Assembly: GCF_003573695.1 (NCBI RefSeq)
Contig: NW_020621936.1
Span: 9,424,001 to 9,488,000 of the forward strand
Reading direction: 5' to 3'
Length of the DNA: 64,000 bases
From: Papaver somniferum
Lineage: Eukaryota > Streptophyta > Magnoliopsida > Ranunculales > Papaveraceae
The notes under the pieces are model-generated. The model was given only the letters and a program-made list of their open reading frames with translations. It made no database searches and was not told the DNA's origin. Of the stretch, positions 21,648 through 32,760 are shown one piece after another. Positions within the stretch are counted from its first letter, which is position 1. Every line of letters starts with the position of its first letter. The translations under genes and the position numbers were made by a program.

Positions 21648-22825
21648 TGTAGATGGTGGATTTCCGATAAAGGCTAAAATCGTAAACCCATAATTATACG
21701 AACTTCTGATCCAGCAATCAGACGTGAGTATTGAGACACAGGTCTCTCATCAAATCTCTGACTGAGAATACTTTCTCTCAGAGTACATGCAGATATGTAG
21801 TCTCTCGGCTGGACAACGACATATCTCATGAATACTGAATACTTCAGTAATTATTTTTATATAGAATCACGAGATTGACGGCTCCTAGACAGCTTTCTCT
21901 GCTAGTATAGAGAGATAACGTCTTCAGGATACAAACAACAAGTTTCCCTGACTATATAAAGGATATGAATCTCCAGCAATCTCATGTCAGAATAATTAAT
22001 GCTCCTAGACAGCTTGCTCTGCTAGTATAGAGCCATAAGTTAATTATTCCTAAATTCTTGGATTCATCCACTGAATTTTCGAAAATATTCAAATATTTTC
22101 GCAATATTTCGTTACTTCAATCTATGGTTCTTCCCAGAAGAATTTCATGGGTTAGTAATATATATTCCACGCACGGGCGTCTGAGCTACCTCTGAGTAAA
22201 CCCCGGCTCAAAAGGTGCAAGTGTACTCAACGATGATGCATTAACAATCACCGCACGAACGAGTATTTCAAAATACGACGAAACGATGAACCTATGTGAA
22301 ATAGGAAGGAAAGTAATAAATAATTAAATATTGACCAAGGTGCTGAGGGATTGGGCACACCGGCCGGCCGGCCGTGCCGTGGCCAATCCCACGCCAGTTT
22401 TATATTTTATCATAGTTTTTGTCATTTTCCTTGATCTTATAAAAATCCTTTCATTTGAACAAATATCCTTCGTTTTGAGGAAACTCCTCAGTTTCATGGT
22501 GTTTCCTTCGCACCAAGGAAATAATATAAAATTGGGAAAAACATTATGGGGTCGTGATTATTGGCCAACCGGCCACGCCTAGATCCCAGCCGGCCCCACA
22601 CCTCATGGTTCCTCATTATTTTATTATTATTTTCCTAATCTCATGAAAACTCCTTAATATCATGGTATTTTCATAAATCCATGAAAAATATAATATAAAA
22701 TTAGGAAACTCGTGGGATCGGGCCCAAGCCGGCCGTCCATGCCCTAGCCGGTCCCACACTCCCTTTATTTTTTTATTATTATTTTAAGGCTTCCTTGATC
22801 CCATGAAATTCCTTGATTTCATGGT
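21648..22825 (+). mobile_element. 5' LTR of gypsy3, first part
   Basis: Starts TGTAGATGGTGGATTT. Contains a TATATAAA TATA box (21953-21960) between two copies of a 32-bp repeat (21881-21912 and 22001-22032), then three GC-palindrome modules (22351-22386, 22547-22600, 22712-22757). Interrupted by gypsy2 at the target ATGGT (22821-22825). Confidence 0.8.
21881..22032 (+). repeat. 32-bp direct repeat pair flanking the LTR TATA box
   Basis: GCTCCTAGACAGCTT...CTGCTAGTATAGAG at 21881-21912 and again at 22001-22032, 120 bp apart, with TATATAAA between. The same pair with the same 120-bp spacing occurs at 25896/26016, 37067/37187 and 45563/45683. Confidence 0.8.
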
Positions 22826-24553
22826 TGTAGATGGGGAAAAACGATTTGCTGGTTTTTAAGGAATTGAGGAGACGACTGTACGGAGGAGACTCCTCGAACC
22901 GAGTGAAATGTTAAACCTCACACAGTGCATCGCTGCAAAGGGGGTGCTTCAGATTCGAGAGATCAATCTGTAGTACTCCGGCCTAAATCAAGATAATGAC
23001 CGTTCCAGAGTAAATTCGGTCACAAGAGAGGATGGGTTGATCTGTAGGAGGGAAGCTGAGAAATGTGTGGAATCAATGGTAATCAAAGATTGTGGATGAA
23101 TGAATTCCGAATACGATAAGCTTTGAGTGATTGAAATTTCTCAATTGAGAGTAGTTGCTCAATTGATGAGTTAATGATCTCGTGTTGTCGATGAGACGTG
23201 AGATTGATGATACTCTTGATGCTGATGATTCAATCATGATTCAGAGACTTATTTATATTGCTGGAATTTTAGACACCATGATCCCATGAAGTGTGACAGT
23301 TGATGGAATTAAGGAGTGGGGAAGTGGAGATCGTGTTTGAAACCAGTTGCTCAACGTGTGGAGACTTGGTCGATTTTCCACCCACTACCTCATGAATTCC
23401 TTCAACTGATTGTACGACTTGCTCACATTCCATCGTATGTTTGAACAAACGTGTCGTAGACCGCCAGACCAAAACCCTAAGTGATATCCCCCCAAGTGAC
23501 ACGATTGACGTCTCGTGGTTTGTTAGTCAATCGATGACTTCGTGTTTTGATGGGACGATGAGTCCATGTAGTCAATGAGTTGAACATGATGTTCTGAAAC
23601 TCGTGAATTGAACATGTCATGAGACAGAGGTATAGTTCTTACGATGAAGTGAGCAAGTATTGCTCATTCGATGGATCGTTGAATATTGATTTTTGAACCA
23701 ATATTCCTTGGTTTGAACAAATATTTATCATCTGAGCAAGTGTTGCTCATGTGATGAATTGTTGAATATTTGGTCGTCTGAACATGTGTTGCTCATCTGA
23801 TGGATTATTGGCAGCGTACCAAAAATATTAATTAGAATACTGGTCGTTGAACCGAGCATAATTAATAAAATTAATGACCATGAGGTCGTCGTAAAATTAT
23901 TAAGGTTGGAATCTGGAATGATGATCCTTGGATTCAGAAACCCTAATTTGATCAATTGATGATCAATTCATGGTTCGTCGGAATTTCAACCATGGGACGA
24001 AGGAGGGAGCGACTATATGGGACCGTGGATCAACCATGTAGTGTCCATATGCTCACGTGAGCAAATACGAAGAACTCATGAAGAGTTGACGATTTGTTGG
24101 TGAAAGAATGATCAAATGCTGATTTAATCATTTATTCGAAAAATCTCGTCTGAGCCTTAGGTAAGAAAACCTAATTAATTATGACGAGGCGAGGGACCGA
24201 TCATGAAGTCATGAAACTGTCCCTGGGTTGTCACGTGACTACCTGACGATCACTACATGAAAATCCAAAGTGTTTGGAAGAGTTTTGGACCGAATACGAG
24301 CAATTGTGCAAATTAGGTCAAAACTGTGAAAATTGATGGGACCGGATTCCGTGAGCCAAAGAGCCAATCTTGGTCGGTCAAGATAGCGTTCCCGTGTCCC
24401 CAAGGCGTCCGCGTCTCATTTCTGAGAATTTTGATATTTTCTTGCGCGCAATTGAGCATCCATTCGAGAAAATATGCCAAAATTAGGGTTTCGACGAAAC
24501 TGAGGAAAACACCATGAGATGATGAAAAATAATTATAAAATAAGGGATGAGGA

Positions 24554-25084
24554 GGCGTGGGACCGTCGTGGTCAAGGCATGGTCAGCCGGTCGTGACCAC
24601 CGTCCCGTGGTGCCTTTTCCTTAATTTTATAATGTTTTGATGATTTTATGAAAAATTCATGAATTTTGAGAAATTTGATGAATTTAGGGAGTTTCCATGA
24701 ACGGAGTTTTCATGAGTTTAGGGAAGCAAAAAATATTAAAATAATAAAAACAAGGGCGTGTGGGACCGTGGGAGGCATGGCCGGCCGGCTTGGGCCCGGT
24801 CCCACGAGTTTCCCTAATTTTTGTGTATTTTTTATGTATTTTTGATGATTTGAGAGAATTTTTCCTAATTTGAGAGAAATACCATGAAATCAAGGAATTT
24901 GATGAATTCAAGGAAAACTAATAATAAAATAATAAAACAAAGGGGCGTGTGGGACCGGCTAGGGCATGGCCGGCCGGCCAAGGCCCGGTCCCACAAGTTT
25001 TCATAATTTATTTTATTTTATTATTATTTGATGATTTGTGCAAAAATACCATGAAATCAAGGAGTTTTTTCATGAAATTAGAGA

Positions 25085-25115
<31 letters not shown>

Positions 25116-25393
25116 TAATAAGGAACCGTGGGGTGTGGGGATGGTTGGGACCAGGACATAGCTGGTTGGCCAATGGTCACGCCCCACACTCTTTTCCTTA
25201 ATTTTATATTATTTTTTATGGATTTATGGAAGTACCATGAAATCGAGGAGTTTCCTCGAGACGAAGGAGAATTGATTAAATGAGAGAATTTTCATCAAAT
25301 CATGGAAAATAATAAAAATGCATTAAAAATATAAAACTGGCGTGGGATTGATCACGACACGGTCGGTTGGTCGTGTGTCCGCGCTCCCAGCAC
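24554..25393. repeat. Array of five GC-palindrome hairpin modules in the gypsy2 3' LTR
   Basis: In very AT-rich DNA, GC-rich inverted repeats occur at 24554-24610, 24759-24806, 24947-24994, 25127-25191 and 25340-25393. Arms are typically GTGGGACCG...CGGTCCCAC and the loop often holds CCGGCCGG or GGCCGGCCGGCC. Spacing is about 180-210 bp. The other LTR copies have the same layout. Confidence 0.8.
25086..25110. repeat. (ATA)n microsatellite
   Basis: ATA trinucleotide run between two hairpin modules; it is shorter in the other LTR of gypsy2 (near 36275). Confidence 0.85.
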
Positions 25394-25624
25394 CCTGGTC
25401 AATATTTTTAAATATTTATTGTTTTCTTCCCTATTTTGTATAGGTTCATCGTTTCGTCGTATTTTTGAAATACTCGTTCGTGCGGTGACTGTTAGTGTAT
25501 CGTCGTTGAATACACCTTCACCATTTGAATCGAGGCTTACTTAGAGGTAGCTCAGATGCCCGGTTGTTGATTATTTATTACTAATTGTGGAATCCAGTGG
25601 AGAATAATTCACAAAAGTGAGTAA

Positions 25625-25875
25625 TAAAATGTTTATTATTAATTTATATGATCAACTGAGGATTCGACTACGAATTCAGAATAATAAAGTGAGCATTACC
25701 ATTCCATGGGATCGTGGATTCGACCACAGAATCAGAGTAATTAAGATTTATCTATTACCATTTATGAGACCAGTTGTGGATTCGATCATGAAATCGGAGT
25801 AATGAGATAATATAGTTATTGCCATTCCATGGGACCAGTCGTGGATTCGACCATGGAATAAGAGCAATTGTAATT
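25625..25875. repeat. About 62-bp tandem repeats in the gypsy2 LTR
   Basis: Four units carry a version of GTGGATTCGACCA followed by GAATCAGAGTAAT-like sequence, near 25630, 25694, 25753 and 25817. The same array is at 36800-37045. The gypsy3 LTRs have no comparable array at this position. Confidence 0.7.
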
Positions 25876-26327
25876 AGGAATAATTAACTTTATGGCTCTA
25901 TACTAGCAGAGCAAGCTGTCTAGGAGCATTAATTATCCCGATATGAGCTTGTCGGTAAGTCATATCCTTTATATAGTCAGGGTAAACTCGTTGTTTGTTC
26001 CTGAAGACGTTATCACTCTATACTAGCAGAGCAAGCTGTCTAGGAGCCGTCCATCACGTGATGCTATATAGAAATAATCACTGCAAGTATTCAGTATTCA
26101 TGAGATATGTCGTTGTCTAGTCGTGAGACTACATATCCACATGTACTCTGAGAGAAGGTACTCTCCGTTGAGAATTCGATGAGAGACCCGTGTCTCGATA
26201 CTCACGTCTGATTTCTGAATCAGATCTTCGTATAATTATAAGTTTACAAATTTAGCCTTTGTCGAAAATTCCTTCATATTTATCGTTTTTGAAAACGTAT
26301 GTTCGTTCGATCGTTAGTTTTGTAAAC

Positions 26328-26472
26328 CAGGGACGGACCCAGGAAGGATAATTTTCCTTCGAAGGCCCGGACTAGAAGTCTTGGTCGAGTAGTAATCTTT
26401 TTTTTTTGGCTTGTGGACTGGAAAAACTACCCGGGTATAGCCCCCTTTAGCCCAGCTGTTGGTCCGTCCCTG
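26328..26472. mobile_element. hAT-type MITE, 145 bp
   Basis: Perfect 12-bp terminal inverted repeats CAGGGACGGACC...GGTCCGTCCCTG, flanked by an exact 8-bp target duplication TTGTAAAC (26320-26327 and 26473-26480). An 8-bp duplication with CAGGG termini fits the hAT superfamily. No coding capacity. It lies in gypsy2 internal DNA close to the 3' LTR. Confidence 0.88.
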
Positions 26473-26618
26473 TTGTAAACTAACTATAATACCTGATTTA
26501 GGAGAGATTTTTTTTTAGTATATGAACCTAGGTTCAGTGATAAAACTTAGTTTATGAGCTTTCATGTGTACCAAGGTTTTATCATAAAAGAAGTGAATTT
26601 TCATGAAATCGGAATAAT

Positions 26619-26812
26619 CCTTCGTTTTAAAGACAAATAACGATGACGCGAAGGAAAATATGTATGATGAACTTGTGTCCAATGATAAAAATTTTCTTAT
26701 GATCTTTCATGTAAATACAAAACTTTATCATATGTATGGGATGTGATCTTTCACAATATTTTTTGAAATAAACCTTCGTTTTAAAGACAAATAATGACGA
26801 TACGAAGGAATA
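26619..26812. repeat. Two copies of a hairpin-forming word, 154 bp apart
   Basis: CCTTCGTTTTAAAGACAAAT at 26619 and at 26773, each closed by GCGAAGG or ACGAAGG about 20 bp later, giving CCTTCG/CGAAGG stems. Confidence 0.6.
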
Positions 26813-26816
26813 TTTT

Positions 26817-26835
26817 TATATATATATATATATAT
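26817..26835. repeat. (TA)n microsatellite
   Basis: Simple TA run upstream of the PMD gene; could also serve as a TATA region. Confidence 0.8.
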
Positions 26836-27305
26836 GCAGCCGTGACATATATTGTGTAAAATATGATGGTATATTTTATTTGCATGAATTAGATAAAATT
26901 CTTGAGAATTTATGTAAGCAATGTTGCATTAATTGCTGCTTTTTCGAAAAATCAGAAACATGGGTTTTGAGGAACCTTCGAAGATAGATAATATATTTAT
27001 GATGAAATATTTTATTGATGTAAACTTCATAGGTCAGTTGTGTGTATGTTCAAATTATGAAAATTGTTTCCGTGATTCCATGAAAAATCAGTTTCGAAAT
27101 TAAATAAAGTTTCGTTCGTTTTTGCAGTTTTCGAAGAGACGAACGATTTTGAGGTGTTAACTCTAGCATTACTATCACTGTTGTTAGTGGAAGTATAAAA
27201 GGTAAGAGTTAAGAGTTACCATTTTTGCTTGTATTTCCTTGATTTATATCTGGACGGCATACTGAAGTAGAATGTAGTGTGAACCTTTTCAGCTACTCAG
27301 CGAAG

Positions 27306-30300
27306 ATGACCAATTCCCAAGCTGACGATGCCTCGAGGGAAGAGATGTGCGTTGATGATGGTATCTCCAGAGATGAGACATGCGTGGATGAAACTTCTGT
27401 TGGGGGAGACGAAGACGAAATCTCTGGGATTAAGAATGTCCCGAACATAGATGATGCATTCTTTGAAAAAGATGTTCCAGGAGCTGAGCAACATTTGAAA
27501 TCCCCGGTGTATCGTCTTTTGATAAATCCCATAACTGTTACTCAGAAGAAATTGGTGACTCCTAAGACAGTGATTCGATTTTGTCTTGAACGAGGGGTCT
27601 TCGCCTCATCAAACATAGAGTTTAAGCTTTCTCGACGACCTTTGGAGAAATTTGTCGGCTGGGCGAGGCGTATGTTGGGTTTTCCCCATGTGAGGACTAT
27701 GCTCGACCAGGCGCAGGTGACGAGAGCTATTCAAGCTTCTGGAGAGTTGTTCATTTATCATGACGCAAGTGGTATTATGGATCTGTTTGCTCGCTGGTGC
27801 ATTCCCACTCACACTTTCATATGTAGATGGGGAGAGTTTACCATTACCTTCGAAGACGTGGCGGCTCTGATGCATCTCCCGATCACGGGCAATCTTCCTG
27901 GGGATCTTTCAGGTGAGGAGACCGTTGTTTCTCATGTCTTGACTGCTGCAATAGAGAAAGCGAATAAGGCTGGTAGTAAAGGATGATATGCTTCATGGTT
28001 GACACACTGGTGTCCCAAAGACGAGGTTTATGATAAACCCATCGACGGTATGTTACCCATTGCTGCTTTCTTATGTTTATGGTTATCCAGAGACATTTTT
28101 GAAGACAGTGGAAACTTGTTGAAGCCTTTTGTGATTCCCTTTGCTATTAAGATGGCTCAAGGTGAGCAACTTCCTATAGGTAGTTTATTCTTAGGATCCT
28201 TGTATTACAACCTGGACTCCTTGATTATAGACTCCAGTGTGTCGAACGGCTCTATGAAGATTGAGTGTTATGCCAACACGATGTTTCTTCAAGCTTTGAT
28301 GTGGGAGCATTTTAAGAATTATGCACCTACTCCACGAAATGTTCTGCAAGGACCGAATATTGATGCGCGCCATACTTTCCCTGAGAAAGATAATGCTAGG
28401 ATCATGCGTTGGTCCACCAAGCAGCCTCGTTCTAAAATACGTTTTATTGATGTGTTAGATGAAGAATCTGAGTTCAATTTTCCCCCGTGGGTGTCAGTCC
28501 CTGATTATGTTTCTCAGCCGATGACTTTCAATACTGGAGAAGGCACGAGTTTGACGTCTGGTGCGCATCTGAGTGATGGCGAAAGATCTTTCATGTTGAG
28601 TTGCACTCCTGGTCATTTTCTATCATGCACGTTTGGAGATATTTCAGTGGAGGAGTATAACATTGATAGAGCAGCTCGAAAAATGAGCATGGACCAGTGT
28701 GTTCCAACCATACGGATGAGGAATCCATCAGTTGAGCAACTCAGGACTCATTTGGATCATGTTCACGTGGATGGGAGTAGCTACTGGTTTCCTGGTTCTG
28801 GTAGATTCGCCTATGTAACCCCAGGTTATCTAGAATTCTGGGATCAACAACTTGGGCGTTTGCGTGGCTTTGTAAGATTTCCCAGACCTCCATTCAAGGA
28901 TCTCCCTTCGGCTGAGATGATTTCCAGTCGACCAAGATTGAAGTATCTTTCTGGTGATAAACGAAAGTCGTCTCCAGGATGTTCTCAGGTATTTTTTTTT
29001 CATATAATCTTCACGAAATTATAAGAACTGTATTCTGATTATATAACTGGATTTCACCACAGGATGGTCGTAATATACAACCTCGAATCGGTGTAGATTT
29101 CTCAGAGACTGAGGCGGTTATTCATGGCGGAGAAGGCAGGCATAAAGGTTATAAGTTGTTACCCAATACCGTAAAGTCCCCAGTTGGTGCTTTGGTGAGT
29201 TCCCAATATTTCTCACCGTGACTTTCATTGCTGTTAACATTAGAATCATGAAGCCAATGTTGTTAATTTTGTTGCAAAATTTTACTCCATCGAGTCTTGA
29301 AGGTCTTCAATTTTCTGCTACTGAACATGCAATTGCTGATTTGAGTGACGAGGAAACTGTAAGTATTTCTTCACATGTTCAAATGTGGTGCTTCATGGAT
29401 GAAAATATTGATTGTATAGGACGTGTACAGGAGGATGTCGTCATGGAGATGGAGAATTCTGGAACTCAATCATCCTCTGGGAAGGGGAATGGAGGTAATT
29501 CCCAAGATTCGGAACCGGATGGAAGTGATGTTCCTCTTATCGTTGATGTGGACAATTCCAACCCCTTGGACACTTAGGTGACTCCTCAAGTAAGTATATA
29601 TCGTGTATATTCTTCATAGAAGTATAAAAGTGTTGACTTGTGAATGAATGAATGAGAACCCATGTGAATATATGAAAACTTAGTCGAATTTCGTCGTCAG
29701 AAAATTCAGAACCCAGCTTTTTAGTAAAAACGTTGTAGAATCCTCGTCCGGAGTCGGATTTTGATGATCTGCATGTGCAAATTCAAGCCCGGAAAATTTC
29801 CAAGCTTTATCAACGAATCTTTTTAAGTTTTGAGTACGTTCAGAGCCTGAAAAAGGCGAAAGAGTAAACTTCCAGGAGACTTCCAGAACTTTTTCAGATT
29901 GCGCGTCACTTGATATTTTGGCCACATCTACTCACTCGTTCATCGGATTGTCATGAAATTTTGACATGTCATAGAGGAAATCCATACGAAGAGAATGAAA
30001 TATGACTAATCCTCAGATTCCTTGTAGATTTCTCCCAGTTCGTCTCTTAGTACAGGGCAAAGTTCAGTTTCTTCAGAAGGACTCATCGTAAAATGTGTTT
30101 TCATGACTTTCATGTTATTTGCTCGTGTCTTGAATGTAGTATGATGAATATTTATGATGTTGCCTTGCTGATATATTGTGTTTCATAGTCTCCTTTGGAT
30201 TCGTGATTCTAACCTCATGTAATCTTCGTATTAGGTGCTAAATACCGAAGTTGAGGATACTGGAGACCATGATGACCACTCCAACCCTTACGAAGTTATT

Positions 30301-30987
30301 GATGAAGAGACAACCATCCCTGCACTTTGAGGCCATGATATGGTCGCTTCTGATGTTATGGAAGACCAGATGATTGTTGCCTCAGTGATAGAAGAAACCG
30401 AGATAGCAGCGGAGAATATCGAAGGAACTGTTGCTTTGGTCGTGGAAGCCGCTCCAGTGACTGAGAACCGCATAATAGTGTATGAATATCCAACTGAAGG
30501 GGTTGCTTTCGATCCTCCCTTTAACACTTCACTACCGTATCATGAACTGGTCGGTGGATTCAGCGTTCCCATTGGATATGCACGCTTGTATGAGACGATA
30601 TGGAAGAAGTTCGGCCACATGATCGTTGACAGGAACCCTGGGCGTGCTTATGCTTTAACCATGCAAGTAGAAATTATCTTGCGTGTCGTGACTGATATGC
30701 ATACGAGACCCAGGAATACCGTGACTCCAGATATACTCTTTGATTGTGAGTTTAACTTGGAGAATTCAGAAAGACTTGGCCTCAACGTGAAATGGCTTCG
30801 TAAGCAAATAAACATTATCAAGGATTCATGTGAGAAGAACATACCCTTTCCAAACGATGCTGTGAAGGAGAAGGAGGATAATATTTCCAAGTTGACCGAG
30901 GATTTGAACAAGGAGAGGGCGGCTTTACAAATCTTGAAGGATGCTGATGAGCGAAAGCCTTTTCTTGCTGATCTCTTGAACTTCTGA
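27306..30987 (+). pseudogene. Plant mobile domain (PMD) gene, spliced, antisense inside gypsy2
   Basis: Best-supported gene model here. Coding exons (+): 27306-28988 (561 codons, donor CAG|GTATTT), 29063-29194 (acceptor CACAG, donor TTG|GTGAGT), about 29278-29358 (donor ACT|GTAAGT), 29431-29589 (acceptor TACAG, donor CAA|GTAAGT), 30235-30987 (acceptor TTAG). All junctions are phase 0. A 5' UTR intron is likely at 27202-27291. The PMD core is in exon 1: 'FARWCIPTHTFICRWGEFTI' then 'TFEDVAALMHLPITG'. Exon 5 ends in a charged helix. PMD proteins are known from host genes (MAIN/MAIL type) and from plant transposons. Defects: TGA 27984, TAG 29575, TGA 30328, and a CAA where exon 3 needs a CAG acceptor. 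Confidence 0.8.
29640..30120 (-). repeat. Shared sense-strand module, copy in gypsy2
   Basis: On the minus strand it reads from CCTGTACTAAGAGACGAACT through TTCTCTTCGTATGGAT and TGGAAGTTTACTCTTTCGC to GATTCTACAACGTTTTTAC. It aligns with 43670-44090 (+) of gypsy3, in sense relative to each element. It lies in the large intron (29590-30234) of the antisense PMD gene. A coding-like stretch ('EVSWKFTLSPFSGSERTQ') is probably coincidental. Confidence 0.65.
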
Positions 30988-31234
30988 ACTTCTGAGAGAT
31001 GTGAGGTTTATACTTGGGTTTTTGATATTTATATGGTTTTGGATTGACTGATGGTTGAGGATTTTCTTTTTCGAAATATGAACTAAATTTTGATAAATTG
31101 CTGAATTCAAATACTGATTGCAAGTATTGCAAATGTTTTGAAGGAATTGGAATACAAATGAAAGAAAATCCTAAATGTTAAATCCCAACACCATGAGTGC
31201 TTCAAACGCCCAATACCTTAAATGTCCAATAATT

Positions 31235-32017
31235 TCAGATAAACGCCTTGAGCCAATTTTCGTGAATTATTGGTAGGGTTCTGCCATCTGTGTTGGTCAA
31301 TTTGTAGTATCCTCCATCCACGGACTCAGCGACCATGAATGGTCCTTCCCAATTGGAGTTCCTTGTAGAATGAAGACCGCGCTGAACTGCTTTGAGAATC
31401 AGGTCCCCTTCATGAAACTTTTTAGGCTTGGTCGATCGTGCCTTGAATATCTTCCGCTGATTCGGAATTCCCTGTTTGATGGAATTCCTCAATTGTGGCT
31501 CGTATGGACACTCGCGCGGAAGATAGTATCCAGCATAGTGTTGATCATGCTTATCCAAGTTTTCAGCAATAAACCTCTCGATGGAGTGACCGATTTGAAG
31601 AAGTTCTGAACCCAACCATTGAGTGTAATATTGCTGAGGTGAAGTTACCCACTCGTAGATTTTGATGACTGCTACATTATTCATGGGGAGAAGTCCCTGA
31701 ACCATAGTAGCGTATTTGAACATTGGTAATATTGGAGCAAGAGGAGGAATAAGACTTGCCTGAGCTCGAAACCTTCTGACAAAGGTGTGTGGATTATCTC
31801 CAAGTTCCTGCGTAAGTCCCATCAGAGTTTTTACTTTTTCCAGATGCTCAAACGGTGGTGCGTCCTCTGCTTCGTCTTCCGACTCGGAATCCTTGTCGAT
31901 GACAGGATGTGTTGAAGGCATCATTGTCCTTCCAGCATGAATCCAAGTTCTCCCAAGGACCATGTCGTATCCAGGGTCTTCCCGGATTATGAAAAACTTG
32001 GCCTCAGTGCAAATCAA
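31235..32017 (-). pseudogene. gypsy2 protease end joined to an integrase C-terminal module
   Basis: A 260-codon frame. Its start 'FFIIREDPGYDMVLGRTWIH' is the C-terminal block of gypsy protease. The middle (residues about 50-180) is not a recognisable RT, RNase H or integrase core. The end 'KKFHEGDLILKAVQRGLH', then 'SNWEGPFMVAESVDGGYYKL', is the GPY/F-type integrase C-terminal module. So the element appears to pass from protease to integrase tail, skipping 700 or more expected codons. The initiating Met is probably not real, since protease residues continue upstream in a shifted frame. Confidence 0.7.
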
Positions 32018-32085
32018 TCATTCCGTAATTTTGAGAGTGATGAAGCCGTATGCGTCTCTGGAGATTCCTTCGTGGTCCCTAATTG

Positions 32086-32760
32086 CTATGGGAGCGTGGT
32101 GGCTTCCCGTCGAGTGATACCAGCAGCTCTGAGAGTTTTTAAAGGGATGATGTTGACAGCGGTACCAACATCGACGAATGCCCTCTTGAACTCATTTCCT
32201 TTAATGTGCACTGTGGTGAGCAGTCCACAGTCATACATTTCTGTGTCGGTGGTTGAAGGTCCGGTGGTGGTCTCTTGGATCAGCGGACGTCTTTCGGACA
32301 CGATGTGGTTCAGTGCAGCAAATATGTCTTTCCTTTGAGCTTTCGAAAGATACGACATCTCACAGACATGTTCAATCAGAGATTGGACCGTTTCCTTGAC
32401 AGGAGGTTCAGAGATGGTAAAAGTTCTGACTGGGAGGGGTTTTTTGTGCACCCCCTCAGTCCCCAGGTTGAGCTCTCGTGATTCGACCTTTTCTTTGAAT
32501 ATGCGCTTAAAAATTTTGCAATCACTTGTGGGATGGATGACGTATTTATGGAAGCGACAATACCGAGGATTTTCCATGGCCTCTTCAGTTGGTTCCTTCT
32601 TGACATAAGGAAATTTGATTGCGCCGTCTTGAATCCAGGCATCGAGTAGTTCATTAAATTCTTCCATTGAACAGGGAAAATCGGGTGCTTCTGGATCTTC
32701 CGTATGCTGGGGAGGGATTTTCGAATTCTCCTTCTTGTGTGTCTTTGAAGGGGTGGAGGA
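32086..32760 (-). pseudogene. gypsy2 gag tail and protease active-site region
   Basis: The frame 32667-32086 contains 'LLDAWIQDGAIKFPYVKK', a zinc-knuckle-like 'CRFHKYVIHPTSDC' (one Cys, two His, one Cys, not canonical CCHC), and 'AFVDVGTAVNIIPLKTLRAA' in the protease position. The catalytic triad reads DVG instead of DTG/DSG, so activity is doubtful. It is frame-shifted relative to gag upstream (near 32770) and to 32017 downstream. gypsy3 has the homologous region at 40640-41190. Confidence 0.65.

Larger units (their letters stand above)
22826..26269 (-). mobile_element. 3' LTR of gypsy2
   Basis: Near-identical to 34023-37452. Its inner end lacks the first 12 bases of the LTR (TGTAGATGGTGG) and no PPT is visible next to it, so a small deletion or conversion affected this border. 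Confidence 0.85.
26473..27201 (+). mobile_element. gypsy2 internal non-coding region, upstream of the antisense gene
   Basis: AT-rich and without a gene. It contains a repeated hairpin word CCTTCG...CGAAGG (from 26619 and 26773, 154 bp apart), a (TA)n run at 26817-26835, and TATAAAAG at 27194. On the plus strand it is the likely promoter region of the PMD gene. Confidence 0.55.

Noticed and set aside
24326..24517. Frame starting MKIDGTGFREPKSQ, repeated at 35512-35703
   Set aside because: Both copies lie in gypsy2 LTRs; identity is LTR identity and no protein family is evident.
25625..25875. Regularly spaced repeats as a CRISPR-like array
   Set aside because: Units are contiguous diverged tandem repeats in an LTR of a plant retroelement, without unique spacers or cas genes.
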